The translations under genes and the position numbers were made by a program. Of a stretch of DNA of 64,000 nucleotides, positions 46,120 through 55,427 are shown one piece after another. The notes under the pieces are model-generated. The model made no database searches. It worked only from the letters and a program-made list of their open reading frames with translations, and was not told the origin of the DNA. The stretch is from assembly GCA_026394565.1 (NCBI GenBank), contig JAPKYA010000002.1:31014-95013 (forward strand), written 5' to 3'. The stretch comes from Methanothrix sp. (GTDB taxonomy: Archaea > Halobacteriota > Methanosarcinia > Methanotrichales > Methanotrichaceae). The first letter of the stretch is position 1; the number at the start of each line of letters is the position of its first letter.

Positions 46120-46857
46120 TTAAAGCTGCACCACCAGATCATCCTCTCCTACTACGATCCCAGGATAGTCCCCTACCGTCGCCACCGCCTCGCGGCGCAT
46201 CTCAAGGCTCGTGTACCTTCCCGCATCGAAGTGAGTGAGCGCGAGGCGCGCGGCTTTCGCCTGCCGGGCTATGGCGGCTGCGCCCTGGGGATTGAGGTGG
46301 GGCCACGCCGGGTTCTCCTCGCCTGGCAGGTGGGCGCATTCCGCAATGAGCAGGTCGGCGTCCGCAGCCAGGAGCACGGCATTCTCGCACACCCCGGTGT
46401 CCGGGCAGTAGGTGATGATCTTGCCGTCCAGATCGAAGCGATAGCCCAGGCAGGGCGAGGCGTGCACCAGGAAGCGGCAGTCCAGGGCAAAGGGCAGCTT
46501 GTAGGGGCCCTGAGAGAGCTCGCGCACCTCCGCCGGGTAGGGCAGTTTCTCCAGGGGGACGGTGAAGGGCTCGTTGATAATAGTATTGAGTGCCGCTCGA
46601 GTGCCCTTCTGGCCGAAGATGGTGAGGCTGGGGAAGCGGAACTTGCTGAGGACGTGCAGCCCCTCGATGTGGTCCAGGTGGAAGTGGCTTAAGAAGAGAA
46701 AGACGGGCAGGTCGTCTTTGATGTAGCGGTCTGCTTTGTAAAGGCCGTTTCCGGCGTCCAGGATGATGTGGTACTTGTCCGAGTTGATGAGGGTGCAGAT
46801 GGTGTTGCCGGTAGGGCTGTCGTACCAGCCGTTGGTGCCGAGAAAGATGATTTGCAT
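46120..46857 (-). CDS. Metallo-beta-lactamase-fold hydrolase
   Basis: 245 aa, one-domain MBL-fold enzyme. Metal-binding motif LSHFHLDHIEG (HxHxDH) near residue 57, later an Asp in TYCPDTGVCENAVLLA and a His in ARLALTHFDAGRY. The start MQIIFLGTNGWYDSPTG resembles RNase Z or phosphodiesterase-like members that act on phosphodiesters. Its ATG lies 1 nt after the stop of the STAND gene, so translation is coupled and the two products probably act in one process. Exact substrate not predictable. Confidence 0.85.
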   Translation of the reverse strand: MQIIFLGTNGWYDSPTGNTICTLINSDKYHIILDAGNGLYKADRYIKDDLPVFLFLSHFHLDHIEGLHVLSKFRFPSLTIFGQKGTRAALNTIINEPFTVPLEKLPYPAEVRELSQGPYKLPFALDCRFLVHASPCLGYRFDLDGKIITYCPDTGVCENAVLLAADADLLIAECAHLPGEENPAWPHLNPQGAAAIARQAKAARLALTHFDAGRYTSLEMRREAVATVGDYPGIVVGEDDLVVQL

Positions 46858-46858
46858 G

Positions 46859-49800
46859 CTAATTCTCCCCTGCGAGGGCCCATTCCGCTAGCTGCTGGCG
46901 GACTTTTTCGGCGAGGGGGCTTTCGATCTGCGAGAAGATCTGGAGGGCTTCATTTGCGAGAGCCGCTGAATCCTTTCGCTGGCCGAGCTTGCCTAGGGCC
47001 AGGCTCTTGGTGAAAAGGGCCTCTGCCTCTCCCTTGCGATATTCCATTTTTTTGAAGATATTCAGCGCTTGATCGCAATGATCGATTGCTTTATCGATCT
47101 GGCCGAGATCATAGCAGGCTTTGCCTAAGGTGCAGAGAGCTTCGCCTTCAATTTTCCGGTATTCGATCTTGCGAACGATGTCAAGCGATTGCGTACAGTG
47201 TTCTATTGCTCTGTAGGTTTCATTCAGGTCCAGGTAGGCTTTGCCTAAGTTGCAGAGTTCATCTCCTTCGTTCGATCTATCTCCGATCTCACGAGCGATG
47301 GCAAGGGCCTGCTCGTAGTATTCAATGGCCTTGCGAGTCTCGCCCAGGGTGGCGTAGGCACTGCCCAAGTTGCCCAGCCAGACTCCTTCATTCCTTCTGT
47401 CACTGATCTCGCGGGCGATGGCAAGGGCCTGCTCGTAGTACTCGATAGCCTTGCGAGTCTCGCTCAGGGTGGCGTAGGCACTGCCCAGGCTGCCCAGCCA
47501 GACTCCTTCATTCCTTCTGTCACTGATCTCGCGGGCGATGGCAAGGGCCTGCTCGTAGTACTCGATAGCCTTGCGAGTCTCGCCCAGGGTTGCGCAGGCA
47601 CTACCCAGGTCGCCCAGGTCGGTTCCTTCGCCCCTTCTATCACCGATCTCGCGGTCTATCGTCAGGGCCTGCTCATAGTATTCGATGGCCTTGCGAGTCT
47701 CGCCCAGATCGGAGTATCTGTTACCCAGGTTGCTCAGCCAGACTCCTTCGTTCCTTCTGTCGCCGATCTCGCGGGCAATGGCCAGGGCCTGTTCGTAGTA
47801 CTCTATAGCCTTACGTGTCTTGCCCAAATCGGCATATCTATTACCCAGGTTGCCCAGGTCGGTTCCTTCGCCCCTTCTGTCGCCAATCTCGCGGTCTATC
47901 GTCAGGGCCTGCTCATAGTACTCGATGGCCTTGCGAGTCTCGCCCAGGGCTGCGTAGGCACTGCCCAGGTTGCCCAGGCGGTTTCCTTCGCCCCTTCTGT
48001 CGCCGATCTCGCGGGCAATAGCCAGGGCCTGCTCGTAATACTCGATGGCCTTACGTGTCTCACCCAGATCGGAGTATCTATTACCCAGGTTGCCCAAGTC
48101 GGTTCCTTCGCCCCTTCTGTCACCGATCTTACGGGAGATATTCAGGGCCTGCTCGTGGTAACGGATGGCCTTGCGAGTCTCGCCCAGGGCAGCATAGGCA
48201 CCGCCCAGGTTGCCCAAATGGACGCATTCAGCACCTCGATCTCCTATCAACCTTGCTGCTTTTATGCCGGTTTCAAGCCAGCCAATTTTCTCCCGTGGAT
48301 GTAGGCGCAAATCCAAGACGTAAACACCATCGACCGCGTAAGAGCTGGCCAATTGCAGGACTGATTTTAAATCACTCTTTTTCAATTTGCTGGAGATTGG
48401 AATTATGTTCTTTATCCAGGCTTGTCCAATTTTGATATTCGCCCATTCGCGATCGAAAAGCTTGAGTCCTGCTAAGAAATCCGTTCCACCTTTTTGATAG
48501 AGATTACCCGCTTGAGAAAGCACCTTCGAGTAGTGCTTGGCATGTTTCTGCTGGGCATCCGAAAATTCATCACCTTCAAGACACGATTCTGCAAAAAGAC
48601 GCGCCAAATCGTGAAGCTTGTATCGCCCCTCCTCAGAATCCGGTATTTGAATAAAATCTACAAGGCTCCATTGCACTAAGTCGCTTAGAGCCTCAGCAGA
48701 TGCGCCTGAATCCATCTTTAAAACCGCCGTCGCTGCTTTGCGGTCGAAATCTTCTGGAAAGACCGATAAACGTCGCCATTGCTTCTTTCTTCCTGGAGTG
48801 AGTAAGTCATAGCTGAGGCTGAAGGATCCTTTTACTAGTTTAAGCAGCGCTACCTTGTCCTTCAGAAGTCTCTCGTACTCTGGAACGCTTAAATCCTTTT
48901 TTTCAGCCAAAACGCTGGCTGCATTACGAAGAGCAATTGGAAGGCGGCCACATATTTTTGCCAGCTCTTCTGCATAGCTGCTAATGCGTGGGGCAATTTC
49001 CAGAAGAAGCTCGCAGGCTTTATCTAAATGCAAGATGTCCAGATCTTTTTCCGCCAAACCCGGCAAGGCAAATTTTATCCTCGATGTGATGAGAACGGCG
49101 CAGCCTGCGGGCGGCAGCAGAGACTCGACTTGTTCGCTGCCGGCGGCATTGTCCAGCAGCAAGAGAGCACGTTTGCCTGCCAGAATTGAGAGGTACAAAC
49201 CGCGCAGTTCATTTGAGTTTTCAGGCAGGCGATCAACAGGATTGTAGGCCCGAATGACCTGAGCCATGGCCTCAGCGAGAGTCAAGGGTGGCAATTCCGG
49301 ATTATTGCTCGTTCCCCGCATATCTATGAAGATCTGGCCATCAGGAAATTGGCTCTTGATTTTATCTGCCAATACCAGGGCCAGGGCCGTCTTTCCCACT
49401 CCGCCCATGCCGCGCAGGCCGGTGATGGTAGCTCCTTTTTCGAAGTTGGAGAGGATGTCGCGGATTTCGTCCTCGCGGCCTTTGAAGTCACGCGGGGGCG
49501 GTGGGATTTGACGGGGGACTGTCTTGTTTGATGCGGGTGTTTCTTGGGAAGAAGCTTCTGATTCAGATTTGAATAGGGTAAACTTGCATTTTCCATCCTT
49601 GCACGAAGCAATATCCTCTAGCCATTTGTTTCCATCATCGCTCCAGCGACGCAGGAAAACCACACCATTTTCAGCATCAAAATCCAGATGGGCAAAATTG
49701 TATGAATTTGCATAGCGTGGGTTTTCGGCCATTCGACGATCGTAAGATGCCCCTGCCGGAATAATGACGCAATCTCCGGATGTGCCGCTCGTTATTTCCA

Positions 49801-50542
49801 CCTTTGGCTTATGCTGATGGCCTCGCAATATGAAATCGCAGCCTTGCCTAAGAGAATCTTCTATCCTATTGCGATCAAATTCCCTCAACCAGTCGAACGG
49901 ATGATGGAGGACGGCAACTCTTAGGTCGGTTCCGGAGATTTCCTCAAGAGCATTGTAAATTTGCGGCTCACCTACAATAACGAATCCATAATCACCGATT
50001 TTGTCTTTATTTCGCCCGCACATCCAGGCAGAGTTCAGCCCAACAAGCGCAATTTCCTTGTCACTGACGTTAATTCTTCTTACATTGGCATAGTCCGGCG
50101 GCTCCTGTCCAGTATACTCTCTGACAAAAGAAGCAAATGCCGAAAAAGGCTCCAGGAGGCGAGATCTATTGCGATCATCCGTCAGCCAGTCTTGAACTTC
50201 TTTCTCTGTTGACAAGGGCTTGGTTAGATCATGGGGAAGCAGCTTAAATTCATCCCTATCCAGATCATGATTTCCTGGGACGATGAATAGTTGTTTTGGC
50301 TCCAATCCACAGGCGTCCAGGAGGGGCTGGAAAAATTGTTCTTTTGCAGCTTGGTATTCTTCAGTCTTCCCGCCAAAAGCCACGTCGCCGCTAAAAACTA
50401 CAAAGTCAATTTTCTCCAGGTCTGGACTGATTTTGACTCTTTCCCGAATGTCTTTGAGCAGGGCTCGTAGCACAACCTTGCGATCGAAGTCTTTGCCCTT
50501 CTGGTGCCAATCCGAAAGATGAAGCCAGGTAACTGCTGTCAT
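46859..50542 (-). CDS. Metallophosphoesterase-STAND (NB-ARC) NTPase-TPR protein
   Basis: 1227 aa with three parts. Residues 1-300 are a calcineurin-like phosphoesterase with all motifs present: LSDWHQKG (DxH), VFSGDVA, PGNHDLD, VLHHP and LRGHQHKP. Residues about 345-690 are a NB-ARC/STAND ATPase: Walker A GMGGVGKTAL (near 380), Walker B ALLLLDNA, ITSRIKF and GRLPIALRNA, then a winged-helix region (LSVFPEDFDRKAA). Residues about 765-1205 contain eleven TPR-like 40-residue repeats, eight nearly identical. STAND proteins of this plan work as sensors that oligomerise and fire an N-terminal effector; here the effector may cleave phosphoester bonds. Defence role is inference. The ATG at 50542 has GAGGAAAAG upstream. 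Confidence 0.85.
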   Translation of the reverse strand: MTAVTWLHLSDWHQKGKDFDRKVVLRALLKDIRERVKISPDLEKIDFVVFSGDVAFGGKTEEYQAAKEQFFQPLLDACGLEPKQLFIVPGNHDLDRDEFKLLPHDLTKPLSTEKEVQDWLTDDRNRSRLLEPFSAFASFVREYTGQEPPDYANVRRINVSDKEIALVGLNSAWMCGRNKDKIGDYGFVIVGEPQIYNALEEISGTDLRVAVLHHPFDWLREFDRNRIEDSLRQGCDFILRGHQHKPKVEITSGTSGDCVIIPAGASYDRRMAENPRYANSYNFAHLDFDAENGVVFLRRWSDDGNKWLEDIASCKDGKCKFTLFKSESEASSQETPASNKTVPRQIPPPPRDFKGREDEIRDILSNFEKGATITGLRGMGGVGKTALALVLADKIKSQFPDGQIFIDMRGTSNNPELPPLTLAEAMAQVIRAYNPVDRLPENSNELRGLYLSILAGKRALLLLDNAAGSEQVESLLPPAGCAVLITSRIKFALPGLAEKDLDILHLDKACELLLEIAPRISSYAEELAKICGRLPIALRNAASVLAEKKDLSVPEYERLLKDKVALLKLVKGSFSLSYDLLTPGRKKQWRRLSVFPEDFDRKAATAVLKMDSGASAEALSDLVQWSLVDFIQIPDSEEGRYKLHDLARLFAESCLEGDEFSDAQQKHAKHYSKVLSQAGNLYQKGGTDFLAGLKLFDREWANIKIGQAWIKNIIPISSKLKKSDLKSVLQLASSYAVDGVYVLDLRLHPREKIGWLETGIKAARLIGDRGAECVHLGNLGGAYAALGETRKAIRYHEQALNISRKIGDRRGEGTDLGNLGNRYSDLGETRKAIEYYEQALAIAREIGDRRGEGNRLGNLGSAYAALGETRKAIEYYEQALTIDREIGDRRGEGTDLGNLGNRYADLGKTRKAIEYYEQALAIAREIGDRRNEGVWLSNLGNRYSDLGETRKAIEYYEQALTIDREIGDRRGEGTDLGDLGSACATLGETRKAIEYYEQALAIAREISDRRNEGVWLGSLGSAYATLSETRKAIEYYEQALAIAREISDRRNEGVWLGNLGSAYATLGETRKAIEYYEQALAIAREIGDRSNEGDELCNLGKAYLDLNETYRAIEHCTQSLDIVRKIEYRKIEGEALCTLGKACYDLGQIDKAIDHCDQALNIFKKMEYRKGEAEALFTKSLALGKLGQRKDSAALANEALQIFSQIESPLAEKVRQQLAEWALAGEN
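46925..48245 (-). repeat. Tandem 120-bp coding repeats (TPR array)
   Basis: The TPR part of the STAND gene has an exact period of 120 bp over eleven units. The eight central units differ at only a few positions; 47341-47460 and 47461-47580 differ at about three sites. Such near-identity points to recent unequal crossover or conversion, and hence to likely variation in repeat number between strains. Confidence 0.85.
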
Positions 50543-50955
50543 CTTTTCCTCATGTTCCTTCTCTGATCCCTCATAGACTCTCTTCCGCTCGGTGTAGCCG
50601 CAATCTGCTTTTCGAATCGGATTGACTTGTTCATTTCATCCGATTGATTGAAGTAAATAGTCCACGAGAATTTAAAATTTGCTAGCAAAGACGCCACAGT
50701 CTTGCACCAAGAAACCTTCATGCCCGATAGGGCACCCATGAGCATGAAAATTGGGCTCAACGTATATATTTAGGTTCAGCGAGGGAACATAATTATGAGA
50801 CAAGCAATGAGGGCGAGCATTTTCTGGAGGATCTCGGCATCCCCGTACAAGAAACTGCCCTGAGCAACACTTAGAACCCATGAATGTCGCCTTATCAGGC
50901 ACGCGTATCAAATTTACACCCCCATGTTGCTTTGCCCGTCTCAAGGAGATTTATC
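50543..50955 (+). other. IS110 left end and leader, possible bridge-RNA region
   Basis: 413 bp between the STAND gene and the IS110 transposase. TATATATTTAGG (50763-50774) is a TATA-like box on the plus strand; initiation near 50790 would give about 165 nt of leader before the transposase. In IS110-group elements the non-coding stretch next to the transposase encodes a structured bridge RNA that guides target choice. No complete fold was established by eye, and the element ends are not identified. Confidence 0.35.
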
Positions 50956-52188
50956 ATGGAGCCAATTCTAATAAGCTGCGCCGGAATGGATGTCCACGAG
51001 AAGAAGGTTGACGTATGCATTGCCCACGGACCCTTTGATAAACCTCCGAAATTCGAGATTAGAACCTTCTCGACTATGACTTCGGACCTGGAAGAACTAA
51101 TGACATGGCTAAAGAAATATGAAGTTACGACGATTGGTATGGAAAGCACCGGAATCTATTGGAAACCAATCTTCAACGTAATGGAAGGCCAGTTCGAAAT
51201 AGTCCTCGCGAATGCGCAACGCCTCAAAGCTATTCCTAGAAAAAAGACGGACATCTTGGACTGCAAGCGAATCGCAAACTTGTTGAGATATGGATTGCTT
51301 CCTAATAGTTTTATACCGCCAAAAGAGATCAGGGAGCTACGGGATCTCAATCGCACTCGAAGAAAGTTTGTTGGAATGATGACATCTGAGAAGAATCGAC
51401 TTGTCAAGGTATTAGAAGCAGCCAATATCAAGCTCAGCTCTGTAGTCACCAAGATCTACGGCGTCTCTTCATTGGCTTTGATTCGATCTCTGCTGGAAAA
51501 GGACAAGCTTTCAAGAGAGGAGATCTCAAAGATGGCAAAAGGCAAACTCAAAAAGAAGGTAGATCTGCTGGAGAAAGCCGTTAACGGAAAGCTAACCGAT
51601 CATCACAGGTTCCTTTTAAAAATGCATTTGCAAAATATCGACTATCTTGCCAAGCAAATAGAGAAACTCGATGAGGAGATCGAGAAGAAGATGGTCCCTT
51701 TTCAGAAAGAATCGAATCTGATTCAAACGATTCCAGGGATTAGTGAAGTTAATGCGTCAGCGATATTGGCGGAAATTGGCGCTGATATGTCTCAGTTTCC
51801 GGATGAAGCACATCTCTCTTCTTGGGCGGGCGTATGCCCAGGCAATAATGAGAGTGCAGGCAAGAAGAAGAGCGGAAAAACACAGAAAGGTAACTCCTTT
51901 CTGAAAGGAGCCTTAACTGAAGCTGCATGGGCTGCATCAAAAACTAAGAACACCTCATACAATGCCTTCTATCATAATCTCGTCAGAAGGAAGGGCAAAA
52001 AGAAGACTCTTGTTGCTTTAGCGCATCGTATGCTTATAGATATCTATTTTGTTCTCAAGACAGGTGAGCCCTATCAGGACATGGGTGCTGAGGCGGTTCA
52101 TGAAAGAACATCAAAGAGAAGGGAGAGATCGATGGTTAGATCGCTTGAGAAGGCAGGGTATTCTGTGATAAAGGTGGCGACTGCATAG
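50956..52188 (+). mobile_element. IS110-family transposase (DEDD)
   Basis: 410 aa, full length. N-terminal RuvC-like DEDD domain: Asp12 in CAGMDVHEKKVDV, Glu63 in GMESTGIYWKP, Asp99 and Asp102 in RKKTDILDCKR. C-terminal Tnp_20 domain with LIQTIPGISEVNASAILAE, SWAGVCPGNNESAGKKKSGK (serine in the active-site region) and GNSFLKGALTEAAW. GGAG at 50945-50948 precedes the ATG. The gene is intact, so the element may still be active. IS110 elements lack true terminal inverted repeats, so exact borders could not be set. Confidence 0.9.
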
Positions 52189-52635
52189 GTTGATCTGAAT
52201 CATTTTCATATCAAAAATAGAGTCTTGAATCACCCGGCGAAAATCCAAACGCATCCGACAGCCAAAGTCAACCGTCGAAAAAGAGATATTCAATTCCTGT
52301 TCAAGCCAGTACCTTTCACTCCCCCGGTTCTGGTACATCCGGGCCTAATTAAAGCCATGATTGTGAGAAAGTAATGTGCCTTTGTGAACGGCTGATTGTT
52401 CTTCGCGCCTTCGCGGCTTCGCGTGAGATTCAACAGGGTCCGGTTTCACGCGAAGGCGCGAAGCCGCGAAGTTAAAATCCTGGTTTATTTCGGCCTCGCT
52501 GTATTAGGCAAACTTGGCAGAGCCCAGCCCTTAGGAATATTACAGCGGACTTCGTCCTCTTCTGCGTCTTTGCCGAGAGCAGGTATTTCTCAAGAGGGAA
52601 CGCATCTCACCCTCTTCATTCAATCGTCGATAATT
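52189..52635. other. Intergenic region after IS110 holding a MITE copy
   Basis: 447 bp. The first 150 bp probably contain the IS110 right end (border not found). 52345-52508 is the second MITE-like copy. The last 120 bp precede the 3' end of a minus-strand HTH gene and show nothing clear. Confidence 0.5.
52345..52508. mobile_element. MITE-like element, copy 2 (left end decayed)
   Basis: Shares with copy 1 a 40-bp identical stretch (52384-52423 against 22777-22816), the central CTTCGCG palindrome and the right end GGCCTCGCTGTATTAGG. The left terminal repeat is mostly lost: only CCTAAT remains before AAAGCC. About 164 bp. It follows an IS110 transposase gene but differs from it in type of ends, so IS110 is not its evident mover. 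Confidence 0.65.
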
Positions 52636-52932
52636 TCAGATCTTGTCCGCCCCTCTCTTCTCCTTCTGTGCCCTCATCAGCCCGCCATAGGCCACCCCCG
52701 CCTCCGTGAGCACGATTCGCCCTTCCTGCAGCTCAATCAGCCCGGCCAGCTCCAGGCGGTGCAGATGGTAGTCGAGCATCTTCTCGCCCACGGCGGCTGC
52801 GATCTCCGGCACGCTCAGGACACCCTGGTTCATGAGGATGATCATATTCCTGCGAATAGGGCTTTCCAGGGCATGATGCACCAGAGCCATCTCCTCCGGC
52901 GACTCGGGCTTGGCTTTCTTTCCCATTAGCAT
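52636..52932 (-). CDS. ArsR-like winged-helix transcription regulator
   Basis: 98 aa: ALESPIRRNMIILMNQGVLS, VPEIAAAVGEKMLDYHLHRL (helix-turn-helix) and ELAGLIELQEGRIVLTEAG (wing) are the classic winged-helix order. Two ATGs (52932 and 52926) fit; CAGGTGAATTGA supports the first. Probable DNA-binding regulator; no metal-binding Cys pair is seen. Target unknown. Confidence 0.78.
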   Translation of the reverse strand: MLMGKKAKPESPEEMALVHHALESPIRRNMIILMNQGVLSVPEIAAAVGEKMLDYHLHRLELAGLIELQEGRIVLTEAGVAYGGLMRAQKEKRGADKI

Positions 52933-53107
52933 TCAATTCACCTGAGGCGTCAGATTTTATATCAAGCTTTGTCTGTATTAACTGGACCATGTCGGACCAC
53001 AACATTGCAGCCTTGCCGCAGGGGGCGACAAAAGCGAAGAGCTTTCATCCCTGCGTCTGCCTGAAAGATAAGACTGAGAACGCCAACCCACTGGAGGGCA
53101 AAGGGCA

Positions 53108-53785
53108 ATGATCCGCGCCCTGGTGGTGGATATCGACGGCACCCTGAGCGACCAGAATAGAGTGCTCTGTCCTGCCGCCCTGCAGGCGCTGCGCCGTCTG
53201 TTGGTGCCCGTAGTGCTCTGCACCGGAAACACCCACTGCTTTACCAGAACCGTTTCCGTTCTCCTGGGCACGCCTCGCATCTTCATCGCCGAGAACGGTG
53301 GCGTGCTATCCCACTCAGAGGATGAGATGGAGGTTCTGGCGGACCTGAACGTTTGTGAGGATGCCTTCCAAAAGCTGGCAGCCGAGTTTCCCCTGCAGAG
53401 ATACAACTCCGCACGCTACAGATTTACCGATATTGCATTGCTGCGCAACTTCGATGCATTGGCCGCAGCCAGGCGCGTCCAGGAACTGGGTTTGCCTGTG
53501 GAGATCATTGATACCACCTATGCCGTGCACATCAAAGACAGGCGGGTCGATAAGGGCACGGGCCTGCGTCGCATTGCGAAGCGCATGCAAATCGATCTTT
53601 CCGGGTTTGCCGCCATCGGCGACAGCAACAGCGACCTGCCCATGTACCGGTTGGCCGGCTTTCGGGCCTCTGTGGGCAACGCCAGCCCGGAGTTGAAGCA
53701 GATCTCTGACTACGTAGCAAAGGCCGAATACGGAAACGGCTTTGCTGAAATCATAAATTACATGAATGAAAAAAAGATGTTTTGA
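53108..53785 (+). CDS. Phosphoglycolate phosphatase (archaeal HAD-IIB type)
   Basis: 225 aa HAD phosphatase. Motif I VVDIDGTLSD at the N-terminus, motif II VVLCTGNTH, motif III Lys in the RVDKGTGLRRIA region and motif IV GFAAIGDSNSDLPM. The cap domain between residues 80 and 155 fits type IIB. The family in archaea removes phosphate from 2-phosphoglycolate. Its 3' end is followed closely by the hydrolase gene at 53806. Confidence 0.88.
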   Translation: MIRALVVDIDGTLSDQNRVLCPAALQALRRLLVPVVLCTGNTHCFTRTVSVLLGTPRIFIAENGGVLSHSEDEMEVLADLNVCEDAFQKLAAEFPLQRYNSARYRFTDIALLRNFDALAAARRVQELGLPVEIIDTTYAVHIKDRRVDKGTGLRRIAKRMQIDLSGFAAIGDSNSDLPMYRLAGFRASVGNASPELKQISDYVAKAEYGNGFAEIINYMNEKKMF

Positions 53786-53805
53786 GGGTAGGGAGGTTTA
53801 CTGAT

Positions 53806-54624
53806 TTGAATGAAACATTTTCCTACAACCAAAAGGCTCCGCTGAACAAAGAAGAAGCCGTCATTGAATATCGAAACGGCATCTCCGTGCACGATATCAG
53901 CTATGCCGGCATAAAAGGTGGAAGAATCAGAGCTTATCAGGTCGTACCTCAGGGAAATGGCCCATTTGCGGGAGTCATCTTCGTGCATCCGGGCCCAGGA
54001 AGCAGATCTTCCTTCTTGGATGAGGCTTTAACTCTGGCCAAGGCCAGAGCGACCTGCCTGCTCATTGATGCACCCTGGGCCGATGGAGCTATGTTTGGCA
54101 AAAGAGCAAGTGGACGGCCCGAGGATGTGCGTGACTGGTTCATCGATATTGCCATTGATCTGCGCCGCGCCGTTGATCTGATCTCTTCGCTGCCGAATGT
54201 GGACACAAATCGGATAGCATTCGTCGGCCACAGTCTCGGCGCTCTTTTTGCAGGGATACTGTTGGGAGTGGATAAGAGGATAAAAGCCGGCGTGCTGATG
54301 GCGGGTGTAGGAAGTTTCACCGATGTGGCCCTTCTGAACATGCCCACCCTTGCAGGAGATGAACTCGAAAAATATAAAAAGATCATGGAACAGATCGACC
54401 CTCTGCGCTATATAAAAAATGCCGCACCTTCTGCACTCTTCTTCCAATTCGGCCTTCAGGATGTCTTTTTTCCCAAGCAGAAGTTCCTGGAGTATTATGA
54501 AGCGGGTAGCGTCCTGAAATCCATTCAATGGTATAAAGCGGACCATTACAGTATCAATGAAGTGGGACGGTCCGATCGAATAGAATGGCTAAAAGGGGTG
54601 CTTAGCCTGAACCCGATGCAGTGA
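53806..54624 (+). CDS. Alpha/beta hydrolase
   Basis: 272 aa. Nucleophile elbow FVGHSLGALFAG with the catalytic Ser, oxyanion region VIFVHPGPGSRSS, an acidic residue after FQFGLQDVFF and a likely His in KADHYSINEVG. Resembles dienelactone-hydrolase or acyl-aminoacyl-type members; substrate unknown. TTG start at 53806 is chosen because GGAGG lies at about 53791-53795; TTG 53782 directly before is an alternative that has no good site. Confidence 0.78.
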   Translation: MNETFSYNQKAPLNKEEAVIEYRNGISVHDISYAGIKGGRIRAYQVVPQGNGPFAGVIFVHPGPGSRSSFLDEALTLAKARATCLLIDAPWADGAMFGKRASGRPEDVRDWFIDIAIDLRRAVDLISSLPNVDTNRIAFVGHSLGALFAGILLGVDKRIKAGVLMAGVGSFTDVALLNMPTLAGDELEKYKKIMEQIDPLRYIKNAAPSALFFQFGLQDVFFPKQKFLEYYEAGSVLKSIQWYKADHYSINEVGRSDRIEWLKGVLSLNPMQ

Positions 54625-54646
54625 AAATGCAAGGCAGAGCGCTGAT

Positions 54647-55306
54647 TCAGGGCTTTTTGCTCTGATCGCATGCCAATTGTTGAAGTATTGCTGCCCAGTA
54701 GTTCTCGCAGATGATCCACCAGCTCAAGGTATCCTTGGCCAGAGCGCGCGCTGCTGGACAGAAGGCATCGACGGCCAGATTGTAGGGCATCTCCGGCAGA
54801 GGCGGATGAAGGGGGTACTTGGTGCAGGTGAGGGGCCTGATCTCATAGATGGAGCAGCCCTTATCTCGGTCGTAAAATGGACAGGGCTGCCTCAGCACCC
54901 AGGCCTGCAGGGCCTTTTCGTACCGGCAGAGGGCTTTTAGCTTTTTCCTTCCCACACGCTCCGCAATCCTTTCAAAATCCTCTTTCTCAAGGTAAAGGCC
55001 AGCTCCTGGTGTGTAGCAGCATCTGCCGCATTGCCTGCATTGGAAACGCTCCCAGAAGAGCCCCACCCCCACGTCGGAGCCCTCCCGCTCGTCTCGGGCG
55101 GGCAGGGGCAGGGAGATGTCGAAGGGGACCTTCTCACCCTGGTCGATCCTCTGGATCTGCTCCTCCCTTTTCAAAACGGACCAGTGAGGCCGCATGCGCA
55201 GGAGCTCAACATGGCGGCCCAGCCGCTTGTCTTCGACGCAGGCGGAGAAACAGAGCTGGTGGCAGAGCCGGCGCACCTGGGAGATCTTATCACTACTGCT
55301 ACTCAT
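54647..55306 (-). CDS. YkgJ-family CxxCxxCC cysteine-cluster protein
   Basis: 219 aa. Signature CRQCGRCCYTPGAGLYLEKE (about residues 90-109), then CPFYDRDKGCSIYEIRPLTC and a late Cys. Probable zinc or iron-sulphur protein of unknown role; second member after the one at 5808. The N-terminal 85 residues are extra to the family core and hold further Cys (RRLCHQLCFSACVEDK). Confidence 0.82.
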   Translation of the reverse strand: MSSSSDKISQVRRLCHQLCFSACVEDKRLGRHVELLRMRPHWSVLKREEQIQRIDQGEKVPFDISLPLPARDEREGSDVGVGLFWERFQCRQCGRCCYTPGAGLYLEKEDFERIAERVGRKKLKALCRYEKALQAWVLRQPCPFYDRDKGCSIYEIRPLTCTKYPLHPPLPEMPYNLAVDAFCPAARALAKDTLSWWIICENYWAAILQQLACDQSKKP

Positions 55307-55427
55307 ATCATATTCCTCTGCAAATCTTCTTCAATATTAATTCTGTCTCTCTTGGCCGATCACTTTCGCTCCGCGCGGCTCCACCTTATTATCCGCCACG
55401 ATAATAATTTCGCAATAGGTGATGCAG

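Noticed and set aside
46925..48245. Tandem 120-bp repeats as a CRISPR-like array
   Set aside because: Repeats are contiguous, in frame and code for TPR units; there are no spacers.
50539..50760. 73-residue minus-strand frame upstream of the STAND gene
   Set aside because: It overlaps the STAND start and the IS110 flank and has no binding site; probably chance.
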